Positions 39,077-48,365 of a DNA stretch of 64,000 bases are shown piece by piece (position 1 is the first letter of the stretch; each line of letters begins with the position of its first letter). Source of the stretch: Luteimonas rhizosphaericola (GTDB lineage Bacteria > Pseudomonadota > Gammaproteobacteria > Xanthomonadales > Xanthomonadaceae); the NCBI RefSeq assembly GCF_029888045.1, contig NZ_JARXRN010000028.1:163924-227923 (forward strand), written 5' to 3'. The notes beneath the pieces were generated by a model. The model had not been told where the DNA came from. It was given only the letters and a program-made list of their open reading frames with translations, and searched no databases. A program made the position numbers and the translations under genes.

Positions 39077-41082
39077 CCCCCTGTCGCCACGGCCACCGCG
39101 TCGTCCACCGTGGTGGCGGCCGCGACGGCGTGCGTGCGCCGGATCGCCAGCACGGTGATGTCGTCGGACTGCGCCGCCCCCGCCACGAAGTGTTGCACAT
39201 CGCGCAGCAGGCGCCGGCAGGTCGCGTCCGCGCCCTCGCCGGGCCGCAGCGCCTGCCGCAGCCGCGTGTCGCCGTAGCCGGCATCGTCGGCGTCGAAGGC
39301 CTCGGTGATGCCGTCGGTCCAGGCCACCAGGGTGGCGTCTGCGGGCAGCCAGGCCTCGCGCACCACGTAGCGGTCGAACACCTCGAAGCCCAGCGGCGGC
39401 CCGGCCTCCAGCGCCAGGGTTTCGACCCGGCCGTCGGCGTGCACCAGCGCCGGCGGATCGTGGCCGGCGCTGGCCAGCAGGCAGCGGCCGGTCGCCACCT
39501 CCAGCCGCCCGCACAGCACGGTGGCGAACATGCAGGTCTCGTTGCCTTCCACCAGCCGGCCGGAGGCCGCGGCCAGGATCGCCGCGGGCGAGGCGTGCCG
39601 CCGCGCCTGCCCCTCCAGCACCGTCGCGGTGCGGGCCATGAACAGCGCCGCCGGCACGCCCTTGTCGGAGACGTCGCCAATGGCGAACCACACCGCGCCG
39701 TCGTCGAGTTCGGCGAACTGGTAGAAATCCCCGCCCACCGCCTTGGCCGGCTCCAGCACCGCGCACAGGTCCACGGCCATGCCGGCGTGCTCGACCACAC
39801 GCGGATGCGGCAGCATCGACTCCTGGATCTCGCGCGCGATGCCCAGCTCGCTCTCCAGCTTCTGCCGCGCGCCGGCCATCGCCTCGATCTCGCGCAGCTG
39901 GCGCTGGATCGAACCGCGCGCGCTGTTGTACGCCCGCGCCATCACCCCGACCTCGTCGCGGCGGCCGATGTGCGGCAGCGGGTAGTCGAACTCGCCATTG
40001 GCGAAGTGCCGGGCCGAGTCGGTCAGGTCCTCGATCGGCTGCAGCAGCCGCCCGGTGTAGCGGCGCACCAGCACCAGCGCCGGCAGCAGCGCCAGCAGGC
40101 CGATCAGCGCCACCCACTGCGCCACCTCGCGCAGCTGGCGCAGGATGAAGCTCTCCGAGGCCGAGGTGGCGAAGGTCCAGCCGCTGTCGCCCACCGGCGC
40201 GGCCTGGGTGAGGAAGGACTCGCCGCTGGCCGGGTCGTGATGCTCGAACTCCACCGCCTGCCCGCTGGCGTGCGCCTGCGCCAGCGGCGCCAGGTCGGCG
40301 CGGCCGCCGTGTTCGACCAGCACCGGCAGCCGCTGGCGCATGCGCAGGCCGGCGTCGGGATGCACCACCGCCAGCCCGCCGGGCGAGAACAGCATCGGCT
40401 GCAGCCCGGCCTCGGCCGGCACGCCCTGCAGCAGGCCCTCGAGCAGGCGCGAGACCGGCACGTCCAGGCTCACCATGCCCAGCGCGGGCACCAGCGCGCC
40501 ATCGCCGGGCAGGCGCAGCGGCAGGTTGTAGGTGGTGAAGTCCGCGCCCGCGGTGGCGGCATTGGCATAGGGCTCGGACCACCACGGCCGCGGCGCCTCG
40601 ATCGTGCGCACGTACCAGGGCATGGCGCGGTAGTCGTAGCCCAGGTCCTGCACCGAGCGCTCCACCAGGCGCTGGCCGTCGCGGCGGATGTACCAGGTGA
40701 ACCCGGGATCGTCCGGCGCCAGCCGGCCGGGCTCGACGATGATCATCGCCCCGGCGATGTCCGGGTCGCCCGCCAGGCTGGCCAGCAGCAGCGAGCGCAG
40801 GTGCAGCGGCTGCGCGCCGACGCCGGTCGCGCCCGCGGCCAGGGTGCGGCCGCTGACCTGCACCGAGTCCAGGATCGCCTCCAGGTTCAGCGCTCCCTGA
40901 CGGGTGAGCGCCTGCGCCTCCACGCGCGCGTTGTGCACCACCAGCATCCGCGCGCCGAGGTAGAACGCCAGCGTGGTGGCCAGCACCAGCACCGCGTTGA
41001 GCAGGCCCGACCACAGCGCCATGCGCGTGCGCAGGCTGCGGTGCCAGCGCAGCCGGGGGGAGCGGGGTGGGTCGCGGTCCAT
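39073..41082 (-). CDS. Membrane PP2C phosphatase with dCACHE sensor (SpoIIE/RsbU class)
   Basis: A 669-residue sensor phosphatase. A membrane helix at about 22-44 leads into a large periplasmic double-CACHE region (Trp/Tyr-rich MPWYVRTIEAPRPWWSEPY), a second helix near 313-335, a HAMP linker (RRYTGRLLQPIEDLTDSARH) and a C-terminal PPM domain with VGGDFYQF, IGDVSDKGVPAALFMA, WTDGITEAFD and SDDITVLAI, the metal-binding acids of PP2C. It would dephosphorylate the STAS protein at 38253 in response to an extracytoplasmic ligand. First gene of the leftward signalling cluster. Confidence 0.92.
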   Translation of the reverse strand: MDRDPPRSPRLRWHRSLRTRMALWSGLLNAVLVLATTLAFYLGARMLVVHNARVEAQALTRQGALNLEAILDSVQVSGRTLAAGATGVGAQPLHLRSLLLASLAGDPDIAGAMIIVEPGRLAPDDPGFTWYIRRDGQRLVERSVQDLGYDYRAMPWYVRTIEAPRPWWSEPYANAATAGADFTTYNLPLRLPGDGALVPALGMVSLDVPVSRLLEGLLQGVPAEAGLQPMLFSPGGLAVVHPDAGLRMRQRLPVLVEHGGRADLAPLAQAHASGQAVEFEHHDPASGESFLTQAAPVGDSGWTFATSASESFILRQLREVAQWVALIGLLALLPALVLVRRYTGRLLQPIEDLTDSARHFANGEFDYPLPHIGRRDEVGVMARAYNSARGSIQRQLREIEAMAGARQKLESELGIAREIQESMLPHPRVVEHAGMAVDLCAVLEPAKAVGGDFYQFAELDDGAVWFAIGDVSDKGVPAALFMARTATVLEGQARRHASPAAILAAASGRLVEGNETCMFATVLCGRLEVATGRCLLASAGHDPPALVHADGRVETLALEAGPPLGFEVFDRYVVREAWLPADATLVAWTDGITEAFDADDAGYGDTRLRQALRPGEGADATCRRLLRDVQHFVAGAAQSDDITVLAIRRTHAVAAATTVDDAVAVATGG

Positions 41083-41214
41083 GCCCGGGGTCTCCTGCGG
41101 ATGCCCGTGGCCGCGATCATAGTCCGCGCGGAGCCCGTGCAGTGCGCCGGCGCATGGTCGTCACGGCCTTCGCCCGCGGCCCGCGGCGCGCCCGGGCGGC
41201 GCCGGGCCGGCTGC

Positions 41215-41220
41215 TAGAAT
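41215..41220 (+). promoter_or_regulatory. Candidate -10 element of aceE
   Basis: TAGAAT, 57 bases before the aceE start, in a 195-base gap shared with the divergent phosphatase gene. No convincing -35 box is seen. Confidence 0.4.
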
Positions 41221-41277
41221 CGGGGGTCCAACTTCCCCACGACTAGGCGTGGCCAGCGGGCCGCGGCGGAGCAAGCG

Positions 41278-43968
41278 ATGAACTGGTTGAACGACGTGCT
41301 GCAGAACGACCCCGATCCCACCGAGACCCGGGAGTGGATCGAATCGCTCAAGGCGGTCATCGACCACAGCGGCCCCGAGCGCGCGCACCACCTGCTGCAG
41401 GACATGGTGGAGCTGACCCGCCGCGCCGGCGCCCACCTTCCGTTCGCCCCCACCACCGAATACATCAACACCATCCCGGCCCACCTCGAGCCGAAGATGC
41501 CCGGCGACCAGACGCTGGAGTGGAAGATCCGCTCGATCATCCGCTGGAACGCGATGGCCATGGTGGTGCGCGCCAACCGCAAGCCCGGTGACCTGGGCGG
41601 CCACATCGCCAGCTTCGCCTCCAGCGCCACCCTGTACGACGTGGGCTTCAACCACTTCTTCCGCGGCCCCGACGGCGACCACCCGGGCGACCTCATCGCC
41701 ACCCAGGGCCACAGCTCGCCCGGCATCTACGCCCGCGCGTTCCTGGAAGGCCGCATCAGCGAATCGCAGATCGACCACTTCCGCATGGAAGTCGACGGCC
41801 GCGGCATCTCGTCCTACCCGCACCCGTGGCTGATGCCCGATTTCTGGCAGGTGCCCACGGTGTCGATGGGCCTCGGGCCGATCGCCGCCATCTACCAGGC
41901 GCGCAACTGGAAGTACCTCGAGTCGCGCGGCCTTAGCCCGAAGTCCGACCGCAAGGTGTGGTGCTTCCTCGGCGACGGCGAGACCGACGAGCCCGAAAGC
42001 CTGGGCGCGCTGTCGATCGCCGGGCGCGAGGGCCTGGACAACCTGGTGTTCGTGGTCAACTGCAACCTGCAGCGCCTGGACGGCCCGGTGCGCGGCAACG
42101 GCAAGATCATCCAGGAGCTGGAGAGCCAGTTCCGCGGCGCCGGCTGGAACGTGGTCAAGACCATCTGGGGCAGCTACTGGGACCCGCTGCTGGCCAAGGA
42201 CCACCAGGGCATGCTGCGCAAGCTGATGATGGAGACCGTCGACGGCGAGTACCAGAACTGCAAGGCCTTCGGCGGCGCCTACACGCGCGAGAACTTCTTC
42301 GGCAAGTACGAAGAAACCGCGGCCATGGTGGCCAACCTGTCCGACGACGACATCTGGCGACTCAACCGCGGCGGCCACGATCCGCACAAGGTGTACGCGG
42401 CCTACACCAACGCCATGCAGACCAAGGGCCAGCCCACGGTGATCCTGGCCAAGACGGTGAAGGGTTACGGCCTGGGCAGCGCGGGCGAGGCGCTCAACCC
42501 CACCCACAACACCAAGAAGCTCGACGACGCCGCGGTGCGCGCGTTCCGCGACCGCTTCAAGATCCCGGTCGACGACGAGCAGCTCAAGGACGGCAACATC
42601 CCCTTCTACCACCCGGGCGAGAAGTCCGAGGAAGTGCAGTACCTGCTCGAGCGCCGCAAGTCGCTCGGCGGCTTCCTGCCGCAGCGCCGGCGCAAGGCCG
42701 ACGAGTCGCTGGTGGCCCCGAAGCTCGAGGTGTTCGAGCGCCTGATGAAGGACACCGGCGAGCGCGAGATGTCCACCACCATGGCCTTCGTGCAGTCGCT
42801 CAACATCATCCTGCGCGACAAGCAGGTGGGCCCGCGCGCGGTGCCGATCGTCTGCGACGAGGCGCGCACCTTCGGCATGGAAGGCCTGTTCCGTCAGATC
42901 GGCATCTACGCCCCGGCCGGACAGAAGTACAAGCCGGTGGACCGCGACCAGCTGATGTACTACCGCGAGGACACCACCGGCCAGGTGCTGCAGGAAGGCA
43001 TCACCGAGGCCGGCGCGTTCGCCTCGTGGATGGCCGCGGCCACCAGCTACTCCACCAACAACCTGCAGCTGCTGCCGTTCTACATCTACTACTCGATGTT
43101 CGGCTTCCAGCGCGTGGGCGACGCCGCCTGGCAGGCGGCCGACATGCGCGCGCGCGGCTTCCTGCTCGGCGGCACCGCCGGCCGCACCACGCTCAACGGC
43201 GAGGGCCTGCAGCACGAGGACGGCCACAGCCACCTGCTGTCCGGCGCGATCCCCAACTGCCGCAGCTACGACCCCACCTTCGCGGGCGAGGTGGCGGTGA
43301 TCCTGCAGCACGGCATGAAGCGCATGATCGAGGAGCAGGTGGACGAGTACTACTACCTGACCCTGATGAACGAGAACTACAGCCACCCGGCGCTGCCCGA
43401 GGGCGCGGCCGACGGCGTCATCAAGGGCATGTACCTGCTCAAGGACGCCGGCAAGGCCAAGAAGGGCGAGCTGCGCGTGCAGCTGATGGGCAGCGGCACG
43501 ATCTTGCGCGAAGCCATCGCCGCGGCCGAGCTGCTGGACAAGGACTTCGGCGTGGTGGCGGACGTGTGGAGCTGCCCCAGCTTCACCGAACTGCGCCGCG
43601 ACGGCTACGACGCCGAGCGCTGGAACCGCCTGCACCCCGAGGACAAGCCGCGCAAGGCCTATGTCACCGAGTGCATCGAGTCCCGCCCCGCCGGCCCGGT
43701 GATCGCCGCCACCGACTACGTGCGCAACTTCACCGACCAGATCCGCGCCTTCATCCCCCGCACCTACACCGTGCTGGGCACCGACGGCTTCGGCCGCAGC
43801 GACACCCGCGCCAACCTGCGGCGGCACTTCGAAGTCGATAGGTATTACATCGCGCATGCCGCGATCGACGCGCTGGCGAAGGACGGCAAGATGACGGCGA
43901 AGGATGCGGCCCGGGCGATCAAGCTGTACAAGCTGGATCAGGAGAAGCCGAATCCGTTGGGGGTTTGA
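41278..43968 (+). CDS. aceE: Pyruvate dehydrogenase E1 component, homodimeric type
   Basis: An 896-residue thiamine-diphosphate enzyme that decarboxylates pyruvate and loads the acetyl group on the E2 lipoyl domain. The ThDP motif begins GDGETDEPESLGAL and continues through the NCNLQRLDGPV segment; SSPGIYARAFLEGR and the HEDGHSHLLSG active-site region are intact. Length and start are standard. Neither E2 nor E3 follows: the next gene is convergent and foreign in composition. Either the subunits are coded elsewhere, as in other xanthomonads, or an insertion has separated them. Confidence 0.97.
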   Translation: MNWLNDVLQNDPDPTETREWIESLKAVIDHSGPERAHHLLQDMVELTRRAGAHLPFAPTTEYINTIPAHLEPKMPGDQTLEWKIRSIIRWNAMAMVVRANRKPGDLGGHIASFASSATLYDVGFNHFFRGPDGDHPGDLIATQGHSSPGIYARAFLEGRISESQIDHFRMEVDGRGISSYPHPWLMPDFWQVPTVSMGLGPIAAIYQARNWKYLESRGLSPKSDRKVWCFLGDGETDEPESLGALSIAGREGLDNLVFVVNCNLQRLDGPVRGNGKIIQELESQFRGAGWNVVKTIWGSYWDPLLAKDHQGMLRKLMMETVDGEYQNCKAFGGAYTRENFFGKYEETAAMVANLSDDDIWRLNRGGHDPHKVYAAYTNAMQTKGQPTVILAKTVKGYGLGSAGEALNPTHNTKKLDDAAVRAFRDRFKIPVDDEQLKDGNIPFYHPGEKSEEVQYLLERRKSLGGFLPQRRRKADESLVAPKLEVFERLMKDTGEREMSTTMAFVQSLNIILRDKQVGPRAVPIVCDEARTFGMEGLFRQIGIYAPAGQKYKPVDRDQLMYYREDTTGQVLQEGITEAGAFASWMAAATSYSTNNLQLLPFYIYYSMFGFQRVGDAAWQAADMRARGFLLGGTAGRTTLNGEGLQHEDGHSHLLSGAIPNCRSYDPTFAGEVAVILQHGMKRMIEEQVDEYYYLTLMNENYSHPALPEGAADGVIKGMYLLKDAGKAKKGELRVQLMGSGTILREAIAAAELLDKDFGVVADVWSCPSFTELRRDGYDAERWNRLHPEDKPRKAYVTECIESRPAGPVIAATDYVRNFTDQIRAFIPRTYTVLGTDGFGRSDTRANLRRHFEVDRYYIAHAAIDALAKDGKMTAKDAARAIKLYKLDQEKPNPLGV

Positions 43969-43988
43969 AGTCGCGGGTTTTAGATAAA

Positions 43989-44017
43989 GCAAAGGCGGCT
44001 CTCGAGCCACCCTTTGC
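43989..44017. terminator. Hairpin between convergent aceE and the DUF4062 gene
   Basis: GCAAAGG-CGGCTC (43989-44001) pairs, with one small bulge, with GAGCC-ACCCTTTGC (44004-44017). It lies 20 bases past the aceE stop and 31 before the stop of the leftward gene, as expected for a shared terminator. No long T-run follows. Confidence 0.5.
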
Positions 44018-44047
44018 CTGTTGAGATTAATGAGTTGCAGCCCGGAT

Positions 44048-46444
44048 CTAGTTACTCTGTCTCCGCTCTTTTAGCAGTCGGCCTAGCGCTTTCTTGCCTT
44101 GAGGCGCGGGCAGAGAGCAGGAAAAGTCAAGCCAGTGTGAAACGTTATAAAAATATGTCTGGCCTGCGGTGTATGCGTTCAGCATTTTTCGGACCACTCT
44201 CTTCGAGTTTGATTTAGCAAACTTTATTGCGCCAAACCTTCTTACAGTCTCTGACTCGTGATCGAATAAAGTCAGGATAGTCTTGGAGCTGAGTTCTGAG
44301 AATGCGACTTCAGGAGAACAAACGATCACATCGGCAAGCAAGTATCCAGGCATAGGCATTTCCAGTAGCTCGCGTAACCTATGCTTACCTAGGGCGACTA
44401 GCGTTTCGGCAAGGTGTAATCGATCTTCCTGATGTATGTCGATGGTCAAGAAGGGTGACTGACGCCGAGACTCTGACGATATCAGGAGTTCGATGTCTTT
44501 CCATTCTCCGTGCTTTCTAAGTAGTTCCGTGTCGCTAGCAGAATACGGTAATTTCCCTCGACTCAATATCAGCCGAACTGTGGGAAGATCTGAGGCGTCG
44601 CCAATTTCTCCTAATAGATTGAGGGCCGCCCGAGTGAATCGATCGGTCAAGAAATCGCGCAGTGCACGCGTCTGAGTGAGGGTGTCAGCTGGGAATCCAG
44701 ATCGTTCCATTGATTCGAGTTTTCGATCGAAGTGATCATAAAACTGGTTCTCAATCAATCCCCTCAGTGTCGCCTTGCCTCTCGCTCTTGCCTTCGCGGC
44801 TTGAGCGAGGAGGATATCAATCTCAAAGATCGACTCCTGCTCGCGTAATGCAGCTAACGCATTGCTCTCACTAGCAATAAGCGTTTGTCGGCGGTGTTTC
44901 CTCCAAAGTGAATCATCCTCTTGGCCTAACAGCAGGCCCGTCTTCTTCTCCACAAGTAGCGCGCGCGCTCTCGCTTCGGAGAAAATTTGTCCGCGGCTTG
45001 AAAGAAGATCGATGACTACGAGCCTTACTTTACGATCGTCATCATTGAGGTAGGCCTCTGCAAGCTCAGTGGGGAACTCATCCCGTTTGATCAGCTCTTG
45101 TGCCGCTAGCAAACGAGTGTTTGAGTGCTTGGCCTGAAGTGCAAGTTGCAGTGTCGCCGTGTTGAGGTCGTGACCGACTGAAAAAATATCATTCAGAATT
45201 TGATCGGAGACAGCGCTAGGCTGGAGTTCGCAAATCGCGTCCAACGCATCATTTCTGCTCGATTTCAGTGATGTCCTTATATAGGAGTCCAAAGCGACGC
45301 GAGAGGTTTGGCTATGGTTGCTCTCGATTTCAAGTCTAATTATCGGGAGATCCTGTGTTTCACCATGCTCGACGAGATACTCTAGCGCCGCCACGCGTTC
45401 GAGTATCTCTCGTTCTTCGGAGAGCCACTCGCGGAGAATGAGGCTTCGCTCTAAGTTTGGTGTATCCGGTAATTTCTCCCCGACTAAGAGCATTGCGCGG
45501 AGCGCGCCAGCTTTCTGAGGGGAAGGCCCGGTCAGCGTGAGTCGCCACAGCTTAGAGATATTTGGAGATATCCAATGCCAAAGAGGCACATTCTCAGAAG
45601 CGATGTTGGCCAGGCCGCAACTTATCAAACCAATTATCTCATCTGTACCAAGCGATAGTCTGTCTCTATGAAGAAACATCAGATTGGCGTCGTGCGTGCC
45701 TAAGAGCGACTCATCGTTTCCATGGAGGCCGGAAATGCTGGATAGAAGTCGAAATCTCGCTATGTCGACCGAGTCTATTGAGTGATCTTCGGTTCGGCCA
45801 ACCAAGTCTCGAAGGAATGAGGTGCCTTCCGCTGAGAGGAGCAAAGGTCTTGAATCATCGGACGATGTGATATCCGATGACGATTGGTCGCTTTTTCCGG
45901 GGTCGGCAAGTTCTTGGCGCGTAGATTCCAAATACTTGAACACACATCTGCGAATTCGACGTTCGAAGTCAGAAGTTGAGGAAAACTGTTCAAATAGAAC
46001 AGACTTTCCACCGATGAGCTCTGATTTGAAGTCCAGGACTTTCCTAAGCTCGGGTCCTGGGTCGGCCAGGATTTCTGGGCTTACCTCTTTGAAGAAGAGG
46101 CTTATTTCGGGCGAGCCGGTAGATGTCCTCCGTTCGACCGACCTTCTAAATTCCTCCTCGAATCCAGATGAGTAATGTCCTTCAGTGTCCGGCGGGGTGC
46201 CCCACCGCTTCCATATCATGCCGATGAAGAAGTCACATCTTTCTAGATCCCGATTGATTGTCGCCTGAGGTCTGCCGAAGACTGAGACAGTGTCTTCCCA
46301 GCCGACTAGTTCGACGCGGCATTCGTAGACATCGCCGACTAGTGAGTTGACTTCCTCAACAACGCTTCGCGCTAGTTTCCTCTCTTCTGCGAGATCTCCA
46401 GGGGATGCGAGGAAGATCCTAATAAGCCTCTTGGCGCCTACCAT
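44048..46444 (-). CDS. DUF4062-domain protein with C-terminal HEAT-like repeats, putative defence effector
   Basis: A 798-residue cytosolic protein. Residues about 5-110 match DUF4062, a predicted Rossmann-type domain related to TIR/SLOG effectors: RIFLASPGDLAEERKLAR, then DTVSVFGRPQATINRDLERC, FIGMIWKRWGTPPD and the acidic SSGFEEEFRRSVE. Residues 115-200 form a linker with FSSTSDFERRIRR. From about 270 the rest is helical and repetitive (RVAALEYLVEHGE, TRLLAAQELIKRDE, RKVRLVVIDLLSSRG, RRFGAIKFAKSNS), like HEAT/ARM repeats. DNA here is visibly AT-richer than all its neighbours and codon use differs, indicating transfer. It is a lone gene between convergent aceE and a dispersed repeat. Enzymatic activity and defence role are inference; the domain assignment is from motif recognition only. 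Confidence 0.75.
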   Translation of the reverse strand: MVGAKRLIRIFLASPGDLAEERKLARSVVEEVNSLVGDVYECRVELVGWEDTVSVFGRPQATINRDLERCDFFIGMIWKRWGTPPDTEGHYSSGFEEEFRRSVERRTSTGSPEISLFFKEVSPEILADPGPELRKVLDFKSELIGGKSVLFEQFSSTSDFERRIRRCVFKYLESTRQELADPGKSDQSSSDITSSDDSRPLLLSAEGTSFLRDLVGRTEDHSIDSVDIARFRLLSSISGLHGNDESLLGTHDANLMFLHRDRLSLGTDEIIGLISCGLANIASENVPLWHWISPNISKLWRLTLTGPSPQKAGALRAMLLVGEKLPDTPNLERSLILREWLSEEREILERVAALEYLVEHGETQDLPIIRLEIESNHSQTSRVALDSYIRTSLKSSRNDALDAICELQPSAVSDQILNDIFSVGHDLNTATLQLALQAKHSNTRLLAAQELIKRDEFPTELAEAYLNDDDRKVRLVVIDLLSSRGQIFSEARARALLVEKKTGLLLGQEDDSLWRKHRRQTLIASESNALAALREQESIFEIDILLAQAAKARARGKATLRGLIENQFYDHFDRKLESMERSGFPADTLTQTRALRDFLTDRFTRAALNLLGEIGDASDLPTVRLILSRGKLPYSASDTELLRKHGEWKDIELLISSESRRQSPFLTIDIHQEDRLHLAETLVALGKHRLRELLEMPMPGYLLADVIVCSPEVAFSELSSKTILTLFDHESETVRRFGAIKFAKSNSKRVVRKMLNAYTAGQTYFYNVSHWLDFSCSLPAPQGKKALGRLLKERRQSN

Positions 46445-46532
46445 TATTCTGACTCTATGGACATTAGGGGTATGGCTTCATTCTCCACGGGAAGTGGTGT
46501 TGCGAGCAATCTAGGCGTTTGAGAATGCGAAA

Positions 46533-46553
46533 CAGGGGTCAGACTCGACTTTC
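46533..46553 (+). repeat. Dispersed GGGGTCAGAGTCGACTTT repeat, copy 4 (one mismatch)
   Basis: CAGGGGTCAGACTCGACTTTC differs from the other copies by G to C at one base. It marks the point where the AT-rich DUF4062 segment returns to high GC. In the same 332-base gap (46445-46776) TACAAT at 46600-46605 is a possible -10 for the DUF1275 gene, and the DUF4062 promoter must lie near 46450-46530. Confidence 0.7.
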
Positions 46554-46599
46554 TCCGCGCCCGCCCTCCCCGATCTGCGTAGCCCGCGACCTTGGCGAT

Positions 46600-46605
46600 T
46601 ACAAT
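46600..46605 (+). promoter_or_regulatory. Candidate -10 element of the DUF1275 gene
   Basis: TACAAT within GGCGATTACAATTCC, about 170 bases before the chosen GTG. The long leader that follows has no other recognised feature. Confidence 0.3.
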
Positions 46606-46776
46606 TCCGGCGGTGAGACGACGAGACGGCCATGGCCCATCGAAGCCGCCGGCCTACGCCGGCCGGCGCGTCGGCCTCGCCGCGGGGGCGTGCAGGCGTC
46701 GCTCCGGGAGCGCGGCGGCACGCTCGCGCTCGCACGCGTGCCCGACGCCGGCTGGAATCGCGCCGGGAGCCGCGGC

Positions 46777-47442
46777 GTGATCTCCCGGCTGCCGCCGTGG
46801 GTCTGGGGCGGCGCGTGGGCGATGGCCTTCATCGCCGGGATCGTCAACGTGGTCGGCATCCTGGGCCTGGATCACCAGGCGCTGACGCACCTGACCGGCA
46901 ACACCACCCTGCTGAGCGCCGCGCTGGCGGATGCGGATCTCTCCCGTGCCGCGCACTTCGCCAGCGTGCTGGCGGCCTTCCTGGGCGGGGCGGTGCTGAG
47001 CGGCATGATCGTGCAGGGGGACTCGCTGGTGCTCGGCCGCCACTACGGCGTGGCGCTGGCGTTGGAGTCGGCGATGCTGTTCGGCGCCGTGATCGTGCTG
47101 TCGCGATCGGCCGCACTCGCCACGCTCATGGCGGCGTTCGCCTGCGGGCTGCAGAACGCGATGGCCTCCACCTACAGCGGTGCCGTCGTTCGCACCACCC
47201 ACGTCTCCGGCATGTTCACGGACCTGGGCATCGGCATCGGCCACCTGCTGCGTGGTGCGCCGGCGGACCGCAAGCGCATCGCGCTGTGCGCCTTGATCAT
47301 CTTCGGATTCTTCGCGGGCGGGCTTGCGGGCGCGCTCCTGTTCGACGCGATTGCCGAGCGCGCGCTGCTGGTGCCGGCCGTGCTCACGGCTGCGGTGGCC
47401 ATCGGCTACGTGGCGTACGCGTCGTGGATGCGCCGACGGTGA
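46777..47442 (+). CDS. DUF1275 (YoaK-type) membrane protein
   Basis: A 221-residue inner-membrane protein with about six hydrophobic segments. Family motifs seen are AGIVNVVGIL near the N-terminus, LTHLTGNTT, GLQNAMASTYSGAVVRTTHVSGMFTDLG in two overlapping conserved blocks, and the FFAGGLAGALLF helix. DUF1275 proteins are common but uncharacterised, possibly transporters. The GTG at 46777 has GGGAG seven bases upstream and gives the usual family length; the frame extends further 5' through Arg-rich sequence that does not look coding. Confidence 0.85.
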   Translation: MISRLPPWVWGGAWAMAFIAGIVNVVGILGLDHQALTHLTGNTTLLSAALADADLSRAAHFASVLAAFLGGAVLSGMIVQGDSLVLGRHYGVALALESAMLFGAVIVLSRSAALATLMAAFACGLQNAMASTYSGAVVRTTHVSGMFTDLGIGIGHLLRGAPADRKRIALCALIIFGFFAGGLAGALLFDAIAERALLVPAVLTAAVAIGYVAYASWMRRR

Positions 47443-47480
47443 GGTCGACGCCGTTCGCGGCGGCATCGCTTTGCATCGAT

Positions 47481-47506
47481 GCGGGGGCGGTTTTGTCCCG
47501 CCCCGC
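47481..47506. terminator. Terminator-like hairpin between DUF1275 gene and lipoprotein gene
   Basis: GCGGGGGCGG (47481-47490) pairs with CCCGCCCCGC (47497-47506), allowing one bulge, with TTTTGT in the loop. It lies in the 128-base gap between the two convergent genes. Confidence 0.4.
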
Positions 47507-47570
47507 ACCCTTGGCGGCTGTGCCGTCGAATGTCGGCTGCGTGCGCTGACGCGTCAGGCGCCGCGCCGCG

Positions 47571-47993
47571 TCACGGCTGGTAGCACGCTCCGCTCGGGTC
47601 GTGTTCGATCTGGACCAGGTCGCCACCCGCGCCGCCCCAGATGTTGCCGTCGGTGAAGATCAGGCAGCCCTCGCCGCGGTAGAGCACCTGCATGCGGCGC
47701 GCGTCGTTGCCGTAGTAGAACGGGATCCAGCGCTTGCCCGACTCGTAGGTGTGCTGGCGGTCCGGGACGCGGTCCATGACCTCCTGCACCTGGCCGCTGC
47801 TCATGCCGATCCTGAGTTCGGCGAACTTCGCACCCGGCGCGGGCTCGCCCACCACCTCGCCACTGAAGGATCCATCGATCGACTTGACCTCGCGTCCACG
47901 CTTGGCGGGCTCGGACGGACTTCCGCCCCCGCTCGCGCAGGCGGCCAGGCCCAGAGCGATCGCGACCACGGACAACGCCTTCATTCCCCTCAT
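47571..47993 (-). CDS. BamE/SmpA-like outer-membrane lipoprotein
   Basis: A 140-residue lipoprotein with signal ending LAAC (MRGMKALSVVAIALGLAAC). The mature protein has a charged linker and then a domain resembling SmpA/OmlA: LRIGMSSGQVQEVMDRVPDR followed by a beta-rich segment (WIPFYYGNDARRMQVLYRGEGCLIFTD). BamE-like domains take part in outer-membrane protein or lipoprotein complexes. It is not the canonical BamE, which is coded near fur or recN in this family. The start at 47993 has GGGGAGG at nine bases; ATG 47984 is an alternative. Confidence 0.8.
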   Translation of the reverse strand: MRGMKALSVVAIALGLAACASGGGSPSEPAKRGREVKSIDGSFSGEVVGEPAPGAKFAELRIGMSSGQVQEVMDRVPDRQHTYESGKRWIPFYYGNDARRMQVLYRGEGCLIFTDGNIWGGAGGDLVQIEHDPSGACYQP

Positions 47994-48116
47994 TGCACTG
48001 CACCTCCCCTTGAGTGGCGCGCAGCATCGCCCGAATGGATGCCCCAGGCAACACGCGCGAGTGGCGCATTGCACTTGGGCACCTGTTCGCGGCGATGCCT
48101 GCTCCGGGCAGCAACA

Positions 48117-48137
48117 CAGGGGTCAGAGTCGACTTCT
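48117..48137 (+). repeat. Dispersed GGGGTCAGAGTCGACTT repeat, copy 5
   Basis: CAGGGGTCAGAGTCGACTTCT lies in the 372-base gap 47994-48365 between the divergent lipoprotein and serine hydrolase genes, in the same orientation as copy 4. Nothing else is recognised in this gap apart from the promoters it must contain. Confidence 0.75.
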
Positions 48138-48365
48138 CTACCGGGTCTCGGGTCCGGGCCATAAGGGCGCCGGATGCCTGAAGGATAGGGTGTCGATCAA
48201 GGTGCTGCCCGCCCAGGGTCGGCGGCGGGGTAGAACCGTCCTGCTGGCGGCTTGGGGTGTCGGTCCGGTGCTGCCACGGCCGCCGAGACCTCTTTCGTCG
48301 CCCTGACTGCAACCGCTCAAACCCCGGCCGCATCCCGATGGGCGACTCCATTCCGGATCCACGCC

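Noticed and set aside
44493-45870. Short plus-strand frames inside the AT-rich segment
   Set aside because: They are 60-100 codons, lack ribosome sites and lie opposite the continuous 798-codon frame.
41278-46444. Prophage or integrative element around the AT-rich gene
   Set aside because: No integrase, transposase, tRNA or att-like repeat flanks it; only one gene differs in composition.
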